Shown here one piece after another: positions 27,250 to 35,672 of a DNA stretch of 64,000 nucleotides; position 1 is the stretch's first letter; each line of letters starts with the position of its first letter. Position numbers and translations under genes: made by a program. The stretch is taken from assembly GCF_034262375.1 (NCBI RefSeq), contig NZ_CP139558.1, forward strand, positions 372,001-436,000, in the 5' to 3' direction. The notes under the pieces are model-generated. The model was not told the origin of the DNA, ran no database searches, and saw only the letters and a program-made list of their open reading frames with translations. Source of the stretch: Mucilaginibacter sabulilitoris (GTDB lineage Bacteria; Bacteroidota; Bacteroidia; Sphingobacteriales; Sphingobacteriaceae).

Positions 27250-27811
27250 GCGGTAATAATAGGAAATTTTTTTCTGCTCTTTTTATTCAAAATAAAAATC
27301 TTTCGACCTGAAGCCTTTTGATTTGCTTTGCACAGCGAGGGGAAAGTTTTGGCGCAGCGGAAAACCTTATACTGTTCACGTTCATATCTCCATGAACAAC
27401 CATGAGCATTCGTGAACATCTGATAATCAACAATTTAAATATATAGCCTTTTTAACAAAACCCTACTTGCCGCAAGCGCATCGCTTATGCCTCTTCATGA
27501 TATTAGCTTTTAGAATACACAAGCGGCTTGCGGAGACGGAGGTGGAAGAAGTCTCTGATATGATCAATTCACGCAAAATGTCTATAGATTCGATGCGGTA
27601 TTTTGTCCCCGGTAGCGTTACTGCCTGCATGATATTATTTCTGGTTATCTTTTGAATCCCCGGACTATCCGGTATCGTAAAACGATTTGAATATAACAAT
27701 AAACAACGCTTTGTTTCGTAGGAGTTTACTACTTCGCCCACTTTATCGTGCCGAGCCAAAGCGACTTGTTTATAATAATAAATTGTTAATTTTAGCTGCT
27801 ACTATTGGTCT
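27250..27811. other. Intergenic region with repeat copy A
   Basis: This 562-bp stretch has no convincing gene. It holds the first of three related intergenic repeats (27430-27550) and AT-rich sequence before the histidine kinase gene. Several short frames lack any protein-like character. Confidence 0.6.
27430..27550. repeat. Dispersed intergenic repeat, copy A
   Basis: It shares the blocks TTTTTAACAAAAC, ACTTGCCGCAAGC, CATGATATTAGC and GCTTGCGG with copy B at 29170-29284 and partly with copy C at 29850-29920. The GCCGCAAGC and GCTTGCGG blocks are inverted repeats at the two ends, so the element can fold. Confidence 0.6.
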
Positions 27812-29140
27812 ATGGTAAAAAAAATGAATGCGGTTTGGTTTAGGCTAATAGGTAGTTCTTCGGATTTTTCGTTAGAAAGCAGAATGTTTCACTCCATTAG
27901 TGTGGGGTTGATTGTGCTGGCTATTTTTTATGTTCCTTATAACTTTTTTGCTGGACTTTATGTAGCTTCTTTATCCAGTTTGCTATTAAGTTTATTTTTT
28001 TTGTACGAGTATTATAATTCGCGCTTTAATTACAAACCACACAGTAGCATTTTATTTGGGGTAACAGGGCTAATTATTTTCTCGGTTAACTATTTCGCCA
28101 ATTCGGGTATTAATGGATCAACTGATATTATATGGCCCGCATACCTGCTATTGGTATTTGCAATTTCCCCTTACCGGCAGCACCTGGCCTGGCTAATGGT
28201 TTATATTATTTGTTTTCTGGCTTTGCACCTGGTGGCATATTATAATCCGCAGTTGGTGAAACATCCATTTACTGCGGGAAAGGGTGAGCTGATAGACAGG
28301 ATTACGGCGTTCCCCTTGCCCGTGATCGCTATTTATATCGTTATTAAATACATCCGCAGAAGTTATGATAAAGAACGCATATCCGTAGAAGAAAAGGCTA
28401 AGGATATTGAAGTCCAAAACCGACACATATTACTTCAAAAAGAGCAGCTCGAAAAAAGCGACGCGGAAAAGAATAAGTTAATGTCCATTATATCTCATGA
28501 TATGCGAACGCCGCTCATTAGCATACAAAATTACCTGCAATTACTTAACGAAAATGAACTGGACAGCTCATTGCGCGCAAGAATAGAGCAGGAATTGCTG
28601 ACTGCCACCAACAGCACAATGGATATGCTTACCAATTTACTGCAATGGTCTAAATCACAAATGGAGGGGTCCGCAATTCATTTGATACCGGCAAACCTGC
28701 TTGATGTAATAAAAAGCACGCTGGATATGGGCAAAGCCCAGGCTGATAAAAAGGATATCGCCCTGAATTATAAAATCAACCCTTTGCTTAATGTAATTGC
28801 GGACAGGAACATGCTGCAACTGGTGGTGCGTAACCTAGTTAGCAATGCCATTAAATTTACGCCAAATGGCGGTATGATAAATATAGATGCGCATTTGGTG
28901 CAGCATGAATGTAAGATAACGGTTAGTGATAATGGCAAAGGCATAGAGCATAACAAGCAGGAAAAAATATTCTCTATCAATACCGAGCCGGACTTCGGCA
29001 CAAATAATGAAATAGGAGTAGGCCTGGGCCTGCCTTTATGCAAAGAATTTATTGAACGCCAGGGAGGCAGGATAGGCTTTGAAAGCGCACCCGGCCAGGG
29101 CTCCACTTTTTTTATTTTTATACCGGCGGAAACAATGTAA
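27812..29140 (+). CDS. Membrane sensor histidine kinase
   Basis: The 442-residue protein has about six N-terminal membrane helices (about 25-195), a short coiled coil, a dimerisation domain with the phospho-acceptor His in ISHDMRTPL (about residue 230) and an ATPase domain with the N box (RNLVSNAIKFTPNGG), G1 (DNGKGI) and G2 (GVGLGLPLCKEF). No response regulator is adjacent, so it is an orphan. The signal is unknown. Confidence 0.9.
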   Translation: MVKKMNAVWFRLIGSSSDFSLESRMFHSISVGLIVLAIFYVPYNFFAGLYVASLSSLLLSLFFLYEYYNSRFNYKPHSSILFGVTGLIIFSVNYFANSGINGSTDIIWPAYLLLVFAISPYRQHLAWLMVYIICFLALHLVAYYNPQLVKHPFTAGKGELIDRITAFPLPVIAIYIVIKYIRRSYDKERISVEEKAKDIEVQNRHILLQKEQLEKSDAEKNKLMSIISHDMRTPLISIQNYLQLLNENELDSSLRARIEQELLTATNSTMDMLTNLLQWSKSQMEGSAIHLIPANLLDVIKSTLDMGKAQADKKDIALNYKINPLLNVIADRNMLQLVVRNLVSNAIKFTPNGGMINIDAHLVQHECKITVSDNGKGIEHNKQEKIFSINTEPDFGTNNEIGVGLGLPLCKEFIERQGGRIGFESAPGQGSTFFIFIPAETM

Positions 29141-29169
29141 TAAATCCAGGGGGTAGCATCCGGGCATAA

Positions 29170-29284
29170 CAACTTAAATATATAGTCTTTTTAACAAAAC
29201 TCCACTTGCCGCAAGCATCTCTCCATGATATTAGCCTTTAACTATTTGAAAACACCACAATTGAGACGCTTGCGGCAGCGGAAG
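29170..29284. repeat. Dispersed intergenic repeat, copy B
   Basis: About 45 bp at its left (TATATAG, CTTTTTAACAAAAC, CACTTGCCGCAAGC) are nearly identical to copy A, and the right part (CTCCATGATATTAGCC, ATTTGAAA, CTTGCGGCAG, GGAA) matches copy C. Its end blocks GCCGCAAGC and GCTTGCGGC are inverted. Confidence 0.6.
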
Positions 29285-29286
29285 AT

Positions 29287-29721
29287 TCATTGATTGTCGG
29301 GTACTGTCACCTGGGATGCAACTGCATACCAGCGGCCGTTACGTTTTTCGTAAACATCCAGATAACAAGTAGTGACGGTAAATTCTTTTTGAGCGGCTTT
29401 GCCATGTACAGTGGAGGTGGCGTTCACCAAACCGATACTGCCAAAAATCCGCACTCGAACACTATCAACTTTGGAAGAAATGAATTCCTGATCTGTAGAC
29501 AAAAGGTTCTTGAGAAGATCTTTTTTATGAAATATTTTCCCGCCGGGAGAAACCAATTCCATATTGTCGGCATAAATGCCGCGCATGGTCGCTGTGTCCC
29601 GTGTAACAAAGGAAGCGATCCATTTTTCATTCAATTCTTTGAGCTTTTTAATATCTGCTTCCTGCGCGGATGCCACTTGCATTGAAAGGCTCAGTAATAA
29701 GAAAAGAATGCCGTATTTCAT
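29287..29721 (-). CDS. Exported DUF4440/NTF2-like protein
   Basis: The 144-residue precursor has a signal peptide (ending ASAQ) and an NTF2-like domain of the DUF4440 type (LNEKWIASFVTRDTATMRGIYADNMELVSPGGKIFHKKDLL, then TTCYLDVYEKRNGRWYAVASQVT). The function is unknown. It lies between repeat copies B and C. Confidence 0.85.
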   Translation of the reverse strand: MKYGILFLLLSLSMQVASAQEADIKKLKELNEKWIASFVTRDTATMRGIYADNMELVSPGGKIFHKKDLLKNLLSTDQEFISSKVDSVRVRIFGSIGLVNATSTVHGKAAQKEFTVTTCYLDVYEKRNGRWYAVASQVTVPDNQ

Positions 29722-30083
29722 AAGCTATCGCTGCTTTTGAACATAAATATCGGCGATTATATTTAGAGTTATCGTTAAAAGATGTTAAATAACATCTGGA
29801 AGGATCTCCTTGATCATTCTGTCCTTAAGCTTTTCTCCCTCATGTTTCTCGCTCGTGATTCTCCATGATATTAGCCCTAACCATTTGAAATACTATAAGC
29901 GGGACTTGCGGCAGTGGAAAGAATAAATTAAACAAAAAGCCGCACCTTTTCAACTCGAAGCTTTTTGTTTGTTAAGTAATAACGGAAGACGTTATGTTAG
30001 ATTACGCATTAGCAATTTGTGTTGTTTTTCGTTTGAAACAGAGGATATCTGCAGCCATAGTTTTTCTGTCCTCGGATGAGTAT
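29722..30083. other. Intergenic region with repeat copy C
   Basis: The 362-bp stretch contains repeat copy C and no supported gene. The remaining sequence is AT-rich without a clear hairpin terminator. Confidence 0.55.
29850..29920. repeat. Dispersed intergenic repeat, copy C (partial)
   Basis: It shares TCTCCATGATATTAGCC, CATTTGAAA and ACTTGCGGCAG, GGAAAG with the right half of copy B. The left half is missing or diverged. Confidence 0.55.
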
Positions 30084-31133
30084 TTAATTGAATACCTTTT
30101 TCAGATTCGATTTCTTGAATAGTTTAAAGAAGGAGTCAACTTTTAATTGGCAATATATCATAAAGGATGTTCGAACCACGCGAAATTCCTTTGATTCGGC
30201 ATGTGAAAATAATTTCTCCATAAGATTTTCCTTATAGATATCAGCCTCAACAGGTGTAAAATACGGTTTTGAAACATTTTTTATCTCAAACAGATTGATA
30301 CAATCAGTGGCGGGTATTTGTTGATCAGGATCAGCTTCTCCAAGCCACGCTTCATAATAATATCTAAAATCGGAAATCTCGGGCGCTTTGCAATTTGCTA
30401 AATAACTGCCTTTGGCATACCAAAAGTTATACCAGATCCACCCGCGTTCTGCCGAAAATAATCCCATCTTGTTTTTACCCTCTTTGCTCAATAATTGAAG
30501 GTTTTTTCGCCAGTTTTCAAATGTTTTGGTGAGTAGCATTATTTCCTGAAGAGATCGTGAATGCAGGCTATGTGTCATTCCTTTACTATGAAAGTAAATG
30601 AAATTATTATTTGGATATTGTATTGCCAAGTCATGCAATAATTTAATTGCAGGGTACTCAAATTGATTGATAGATGAGGTGCTAATTATGGCGGCGGGCA
30701 CTATGTTAATAATCAGTGTTTTTATTTCGTCTATATAATTATTACTGTCGGTAATGTGAATATACAAATCGGCCTCTGATAATATGCCATAGCTTTTCAA
30801 TTGATATAGTTGGCCTGAAACTATCGCACGCCAATTCGAATTTGGACTTGTATATATATAATAAACTATTTTTATGCTATTAACTTTCTTTAGCAAATCG
30901 AGTTCTATATTCTCAATATATTCGTCTTCTGCTATATTGAATACCTGATCATTGACAGATATCTGCAAGTAGCTTCTTTTGTTGTTGCCAACCTTATCAA
31001 ACAGCGTATCAAAATTAATATCTTGTGGAATTTCAATTATATTACCCTTCAGGAACTCGTCAATTTTTTCTGTAACATTGATAGTCTCAACCGGTAACAT
31101 ATCAATACTAAATTTTCCATATATGGCGTTCAT
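30084..31133 (-). CDS. Hypothetical glycosyltransferase-like protein, AT-rich
   Basis: The 349-residue protein has IKIVYYIYTSPNSNWRAIVSGQLYQLKSYGIL (about 88-120), FIYFHSKGMTH (about 178-188) and a Trp/Tyr-rich block (GWIWYNFWYAKGSYL). These resemble uncharacterised polysaccharide-related proteins with an FHTKG motif, which are often called glycosyltransferase-like. No DxD donor site is certain. It has no signal peptide. It is markedly more AT-rich than its neighbours and sits between dispersed repeats and an IS, which suggests transfer. Confidence 0.6.
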   Translation of the reverse strand: MNAIYGKFSIDMLPVETINVTEKIDEFLKGNIIEIPQDINFDTLFDKVGNNKRSYLQISVNDQVFNIAEDEYIENIELDLLKKVNSIKIVYYIYTSPNSNWRAIVSGQLYQLKSYGILSEADLYIHITDSNNYIDEIKTLIINIVPAAIISTSSINQFEYPAIKLLHDLAIQYPNNNFIYFHSKGMTHSLHSRSLQEIMLLTKTFENWRKNLQLLSKEGKNKMGLFSAERGWIWYNFWYAKGSYLANCKAPEISDFRYYYEAWLGEADPDQQIPATDCINLFEIKNVSKPYFTPVEADIYKENLMEKLFSHAESKEFRVVRTSFMIYCQLKVDSFFKLFKKSNLKKVFN

Positions 31134-31198
31134 TTTCTTTAAAATAACTTATTATATTATATAAATGCAATCTTAGTAAAAACATAATATATTTCATT

Positions 31199-31264
31199 AA
31201 TATTAATACCGCTCCACAATAATATTAATACCGCTCCACAATAATATTAATACCACTCCACAAT
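31199..31264. repeat. 22-bp tandem repeat, three copies
   Basis: Three adjacent 22-bp units start at 31199, 31221 and 31243. Each has the core AATATTAATACC followed by GCTCCACAAT; the third has one change (A for G). They lie 66 nt upstream of the AT-rich gene start, where they might be regulator sites or a replication-slippage product. Confidence 0.85.
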
Positions 31265-31470
31265 CGATAGCTCATTAATTAAGCGAACTGAGTTAATGAG
31301 ACTTATATCATCTTGCCTCCCCGCAATTAATGTCCAAAATTGTGAGTGAATTCTCAAACGAACGAACTGCTGAACAGTAGCACTAAGGCAAGGTGGAGAG
31401 CTAAGAAAATGCGAAAGGCTTCCATGCCAATGGAATACCCTCAGCTTGCGCACGCGTGCCGCGTGTGAAC
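31265..31470. other. Non-coding stretch with several inverted repeats
   Basis: No gene is seen. CTCATTAA and TTAATGAG near 31271-31300 form a short stem, and a GC-rich palindromic block GCACGCG/CGCGTG lies near 31451-31466 next to the IS end. It may be a remnant of another element. Confidence 0.35.
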
Positions 31471-31516
31471 GACAAACATAGTTGGGATCAGTCCGAAAGG
31501 TTGGGGGAATAAAAAA

Positions 31517-32500
31517 TCAGGCATAGATATTTTGGAGTCTGAATAAGAAGAAAGCGGTATCTCTTACGCCTCTTGAAGTAGCTCTGAAAGCTTTGATCTT
31601 GGCGTTGAATGATTCGGCAGAAGCATTGGTGGCCCGGTTATCGAAGAAGTTCAGGATTGATTCATAGTGGGTTTTGACTGACCTTGCCACCGTACTGAAC
31701 GCATCTATACCGGCAGTTTCCACGTCATTATACCAGATAGCCAGCCCTTTAAAAGCTTGTTGTTTGTTCTTACAGTTGGTAAAGATGCTGCCCAGCCGAA
31801 TCGATAGCTGATAGGCCTTTTGTAATAGCGGATATTTATGGAATAATAGATCTGCCCTTTGCTTTTGTGACAGGTTCCATTTCGTATGATGTTTGAAAAG
31901 CAGGTAACGGCTCCGGGCTAACAGTTGCTTGAGCGTGTCGCCATTGCTGAACACTTCGGGTTGATAGCTTTGTTTATTCTTTTTAGCGTTATCATATGCA
32001 AGATTCTCGGCATCCAACGCTTCCCAGCGATATTTAATCCGCGCCTCCTGTACAGCATCATAAGCCAGCTTTTGCACATGGAATCGGTCGATCACCCGGC
32101 TGGCATTAGCAAAGCACCGGCGGATGGATTTGATCATGTTTGCCGCCATATCCATCGTTACTTCGCTGACCTTGTTCCGCTTACGTAATGGAATACGTTC
32201 CAACACGGCCATGATCTGCTCGGCCTGTGTGCCTTTTAGCATCGCTACAATCGCTTTCTTGCCGCCTTTGGCTGCTTTGTTGGTAATAATGGTGTAGAGC
32301 TCGCCATTGCTTAGGGCTGTTTCATCGATGCTTAATGACGGTCCGATATTATCCGGAAACAGCAGCCATTCTTCTGCATGCTCTTTTTGTGGCCAGGTAT
32401 GAAAATCGCTTAGGTGATCTTTATACTGCTGTTGTAGCTGTTTTCCGTCGACGCTGTAAAGCCTGCCCAGCAAGTGGCAGCTGATCGGGTTATTATCCAA
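31517..32500 (-). CDS. ISAon1 family transposase, catalytic part
   Basis: The 327-residue protein has a DDE core: LSIDETALSNGELY, VTMDMAANMIKSIRRCF and NASAESFNAKIKAFRATSRG carry the two Asp and the Glu. RVIDRFHVQKLAYDAVQEAR is typical of ISL3-group transposases. The start is a TTG at 32500 that overlaps the stop of the upstream N-terminal-region gene by 8 nt, which suggests coupled translation. It appears intact. Confidence 0.88.
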   Translation of the reverse strand: MDNNPISCHLLGRLYSVDGKQLQQQYKDHLSDFHTWPQKEHAEEWLLFPDNIGPSLSIDETALSNGELYTIITNKAAKGGKKAIVAMLKGTQAEQIMAVLERIPLRKRNKVSEVTMDMAANMIKSIRRCFANASRVIDRFHVQKLAYDAVQEARIKYRWEALDAENLAYDNAKKNKQSYQPEVFSNGDTLKQLLARSRYLLFKHHTKWNLSQKQRADLLFHKYPLLQKAYQLSIRLGSIFTNCKNKQQAFKGLAIWYNDVETAGIDAFSTVARSVKTHYESILNFFDNRATNASAESFNAKIKAFRATSRGVRDTAFFLFRLQNIYA

Positions 32501-32873
32501 ATATACCTTTTAAAAAAAGGCCGAATTCCGTTGTCATTCGTGCCCCTTTTCGTACTAAATCCCAGTCCCTGGTGATGACCTCACCGCTGGATTTTACTTC
32601 CCATCTGCGCCGTTTAATACAGAGTGCTACCTTATGACCACGGATCGGAAAGTCCTGGATAGCTGTTTCAGGCAGAAAGCCTTTTGACTCTATTTGTGCC
32701 TTTTCATAACCGGCAGGAGGCAGGTTCTTTTCTTCCAGGTAAATATTCAGCTGACCACTTTCTGACGGTTTAACGTCAGTCAGTTCAAAATAATCTAACA
32801 AGCCTTCAGGAAGTATAAGGCGGACCAGGGTTTCGTATGCGTTGGACAAGAGATCGTGTTTCGTTAAATACAA
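32493..32873 (-). CDS. ISAon1 family transposase N-terminal region protein
   Basis: The 126-residue protein (ETLVRLILPEGLLDYFELTDVK, LPPAGYEKAQIESKGF, VALCIKRRRWEVKSSGEVITRDWDLV) matches the separate N-terminal region protein encoded by ISAon1-type elements. The start is a TTG at 32873. The catalytic frame is +1 relative to this one and has a stop just before the overlap, so a simple -1 ribosomal slip cannot fuse them. Confidence 0.8.
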   Translation of the reverse strand: MYLTKHDLLSNAYETLVRLILPEGLLDYFELTDVKPSESGQLNIYLEEKNLPPAGYEKAQIESKGFLPETAIQDFPIRGHKVALCIKRRRWEVKSSGEVITRDWDLVRKGARMTTEFGLFLKGIFG

Positions 32874-32984
32874 AACAAATACTTTTTATCTTATCCCACA
32901 ACTTTTCTGCTTGACCCCATAGTTGTCCGAAATTTGCAACCTCGGAAAAGATACCCAGTAATCTTAGCTATCGAATATAAACAA

Positions 32985-33016
32985 AAAAGCCTCTCAGATT
33001 TCTCTAAGAGGCTTTT
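32985..33016. terminator. Terminator downstream of the tRNA gene
   Basis: AAAAGCCTCT (32985-32994) pairs with AGAGGCTTTT (33007-33016); on the minus strand it is followed by a T run, fitting termination of the tRNA transcript. Confidence 0.75.
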
Positions 33017-33023
33017 CTCTTTG

Positions 33024-33096
<73 letters not shown>

Positions 33097-33242
33097 CTGT
33101 TATTCTTATATGTTGCAATCCGGTCATAACTCCGGAAAGTTCCTTCCAATTATCAAAATGCAATTTTGCACTCCGTTTTAATTGGACTGCAAAGATATAA
33201 TTCGTTTCTTTGCAGTCCAAATATATTTTTAATTATTTTTAT

Positions 33243-34118
33243 ATGAGTCATCAGGCAGGTTTTGTAAGCATAATTGGTAAGCCCAACGCAGGTAAATCAA
33301 CCCTTATGAACGCCCTTGTTGGCGAAAATATGTCTATCATCACCCCCAAAGCCCAAACCACACGTCACCGTATATTGGGTATTGTGAACGATGAAAACTA
33401 CCAGATTGTATTTTCAGACACCCCCGGCGTCATCAAACCGCATTATGCCCTGCACGAAAGCATGATGCACCAGGTAGATGGCTCCATTGTTGACGCCGAC
33501 CTTATTTTGCTGGTTACCGATATTTACGAAGAGTATGATGAGACCGACGTTTTAAAAAAACTGGAAGGCTCACTGGCACCTATCGCTGTCCTGATTAATA
33601 AAATTGACCAGAGCGATGAGGAAACCGTAAAAAAGAAAGTTGAATTCTGGCGGCAAAAGCTAAACCCCAAAGCTGTTTTTGCTATATCGGCGCTGCATGG
33701 TCACAATATCAAAGCGGTTATGGATTTTGTTATCGAAAACCTTCCCGAGCATCCGGCTTATTATGAAAAAGATGCATTAACGGATCGTAACGACCGCTTT
33801 TTCGCGTCCGAGATGATCCGTGCGCAGCTCCTGAAACAATACAAAAAAGAAATCCCATACAGCGCCGAGGTTATTGTAACTGCGTTTGTAGAGGGAGAGA
33901 CACTGCACCGCATCAGTGCCGAAATTATTGTAGAGCGCGATTCGCAAAAAAACATCATTATTGGCCAGGGCGGTAAAATGCTTAAAATAGTTGGCACCTA
34001 CGCCCGCCGTGATATGGAAGACTTTTTCCAGAAGAAAGTTTTTCTTGAAATGTTTGTAAAAGTGATTCCCGATTGGCGCAGCAAAAAAAATTACCTTAAA
34101 AAATTCGGATACGAATAA
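33243..34118 (+). CDS. era: GTPase Era
   Basis: The ATG at 33243 (MSHQAGFVSIIGKPNAGKST) fits the family start better than an in-frame codon at 33210. The 291-residue protein has G1 GKPNAGKST, G3 DTPG, G4 NKID and a C-terminal KH domain (about 200-285, GQGGKMLKIVGTYARRDME). Era matures 16S rRNA and assembles the 30S subunit at the membrane. It precedes der. Confidence 0.96.
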   Translation: MSHQAGFVSIIGKPNAGKSTLMNALVGENMSIITPKAQTTRHRILGIVNDENYQIVFSDTPGVIKPHYALHESMMHQVDGSIVDADLILLVTDIYEEYDETDVLKKLEGSLAPIAVLINKIDQSDEETVKKKVEFWRQKLNPKAVFAISALHGHNIKAVMDFVIENLPEHPAYYEKDALTDRNDRFFASEMIRAQLLKQYKKEIPYSAEVIVTAFVEGETLHRISAEIIVERDSQKNIIIGQGGKMLKIVGTYARRDMEDFFQKKVFLEMFVKVIPDWRSKKNYLKKFGYE

Positions 34119-34122
34119 AATG

Positions 34123-34244
34123 GTTTTGAGTAATGAGTATTAAGTTTTGAGTTATCTTTAGCTTAAAATTCAGTGCCGGGACTAATATTTTTTTAATTGA
34201 GTGTGATATTTTGAAGCTTTAACTCAAAACTCATTACTCAAAAC
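34123..34244. repeat. Long imperfect inverted repeat between era and der
   Basis: GTTTTGAGTAATGAG plus GTTTTGAGTTA (34123-34154) are complementary to TAACTCAAAAC plus TCATTACTCAAAAC (34220-34244). The left arm has a few extra bases between its two blocks. The loop is about 65 nt. It is an intergenic palindrome of unknown role. Confidence 0.75.
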
Positions 34245-34259
34245 TTACAACTAATAACC

Positions 34260-35561
34260 ATGAGTAACATAGTAGCCATAGTGGGCAGGCCCAACGTGGG
34301 CAAATCAACCTTATATAACCGCTTAACAGAATCTCGCAAAGCCATTGTTGACGATTTTAGCGGTGTAACCCGCGACAGGCATTATGGCGTTGCCGAATGG
34401 CTAAATCACCAGTTCACCGTTATTGATACCGGCGGTTATGTGGCCAACTCTGATGATGTTTTTGAAGCAGCCATACGCGAACAGGTTGATATTGCCATTG
34501 AAGAAGCATCTGTAATTTTATTTATTGTTGATGTTACTACCGGCATTACCGACCTTGATGATGAAATAGCTAACCGTTTGCGCAAAAGCAGCAAACCTGT
34601 TTTTGTGGTTGTAAACAAGCTTGATAACAATAGCCAGTTAGCGGATTCGATGGTGTTTTATAGTCTGGGACTGGGCGAAATTTACACCATTTCGTCAATG
34701 ACCGGCTCTGGTACCGGTGAATTACTTGACGAAGTGGTTAAACATTTTGAGGATGTGGTGTTAGAAGAAAACACTCGCCCCAAATATGCAATTGTTGGTC
34801 GGCCGAATGTGGGTAAATCATCTATCATTAACGCATTGATAGGCAAAGATCGTAATATTGTTACTCCAATAGCAGGCACCACGCGCGACTCGATCCACAT
34901 CCACTATAACCAGTATGGGCATGATTTTATGCTGATTGATACAGCCGGCCTGCGTAAAAAAACAAAAGTTAAAGAAAATATAGAGTTCTACTCGGTAATG
35001 CGCACCATAAAGGCTCTGGAAGAAGCCGATGTGATTATCCTGATGATTGATGCCGTAGAAGGCTTTGAGGCTCAGGATATGAATATCTTTCACCTCGCCG
35101 AAAAAAATAAAAAAGGCGTGCTCATTGTGGTAAACAAATGGGATTTGATAGAAAAAAACAATAAAACCGTTAAAGTATTTGAAGAGCAGATACGTGAAAA
35201 AATAGCGCCGTTTACAGATGTACCTGTTGTATTTACCTCTGTTACCGAAAAACAACGGGTTTTAAAGGTAATTGATGTAGCCAACCAGGTTTACCAAAAC
35301 CGTGCGCGTAAAATATCAACCTCTAAACTTAACGAGGTGATGCTGCCTATTATTGAAAGCTACCCCCCGCCGTCCATCAAAGGCAAATACGTAAAAATTA
35401 AATACATCACCCAAATTGCGGGAGCGTCGCCAATGTTCGCCTTCTTCTGTAATTTGCCTCAGTACGTAAAAGAACCATACTACCGCTTTATTGAAAATAA
35501 ACTGAGGGAAAATTTTGATTTTTCCGGTGCACCTATACAGGTTTGGTTCAGGCAGAAATAA
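34260..35561 (+). CDS. der: Ribosome-assembly GTPase Der (EngA)
   Basis: The 433-residue protein has two tandem G domains: [13 protein letters not shown] and NKLD in the first (1-160), then [13 protein letters not shown] and NKWD in the second (180-345), and a C-terminal KH-like domain. Der is essential for 50S maturation. Length and motifs are complete. Confidence 0.97.
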   Translation: MSNIVAIVGRPNVGKSTLYNRLTESRKAIVDDFSGVTRDRHYGVAEWLNHQFTVIDTGGYVANSDDVFEAAIREQVDIAIEEASVILFIVDVTTGITDLDDEIANRLRKSSKPVFVVVNKLDNNSQLADSMVFYSLGLGEIYTISSMTGSGTGELLDEVVKHFEDVVLEENTRPKYAIVGRPNVGKSSIINALIGKDRNIVTPIAGTTRDSIHIHYNQYGHDFMLIDTAGLRKKTKVKENIEFYSVMRTIKALEEADVIILMIDAVEGFEAQDMNIFHLAEKNKKGVLIVVNKWDLIEKNNKTVKVFEEQIREKIAPFTDVPVVFTSVTEKQRVLKVIDVANQVYQNRARKISTSKLNEVMLPIIESYPPPSIKGKYVKIKYITQIAGASPMFAFFCNLPQYVKEPYYRFIENKLRENFDFSGAPIQVWFRQK

Positions 35562-35580
35562 TTCAAATGTGCAGATTTTA

Positions 35581-35672
35581 AATGTGCAGATATGCAGATG
35601 GTTTTTTGACTGTGTGATAGGGATATGTACTAATCTTTATTTGCACATCTGAAATCTGCATATTTGCACATT
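35581..35672. repeat. Inverted repeat between der and the S41 protease gene
   Basis: AATGTGCAGATATGCAGAT (35581-35599) is complementary to 35654-35672 with one mismatch. A further AATGTGCAGAT unit precedes it. It lies where a shared terminator of the convergent genes would be. A related block GTGCAGATATGCAAAT occurs at 38178-38193. Confidence 0.75.

Larger units (their letters stand above)
31471..32928 (-). mobile_element. ISAon1-type insertion sequence (ISL3-like)
   Basis: The two transposase genes are framed by imperfect terminal inverted repeats of about 40 bp: 31471-31512 and, inverted, 32891-32928, sharing blocks such as ACAA-CTAT-GGG, TCA, GAAA, GTTG-GGG and ATAA. The size is about 1.46 kb. 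The exact ends and a target duplication could not be fixed by eye. Confidence 0.7.

Noticed and set aside
32485..32515. Programmed -1 frameshift joining the two ISAon1 transposase genes
   Set aside because: A slippery T-run followed by AAAA is present, but the catalytic frame is +1 relative to the first gene and has a TAA just upstream, so a -1 slip gives the wrong frame. Coupled translation from TTG fits better.
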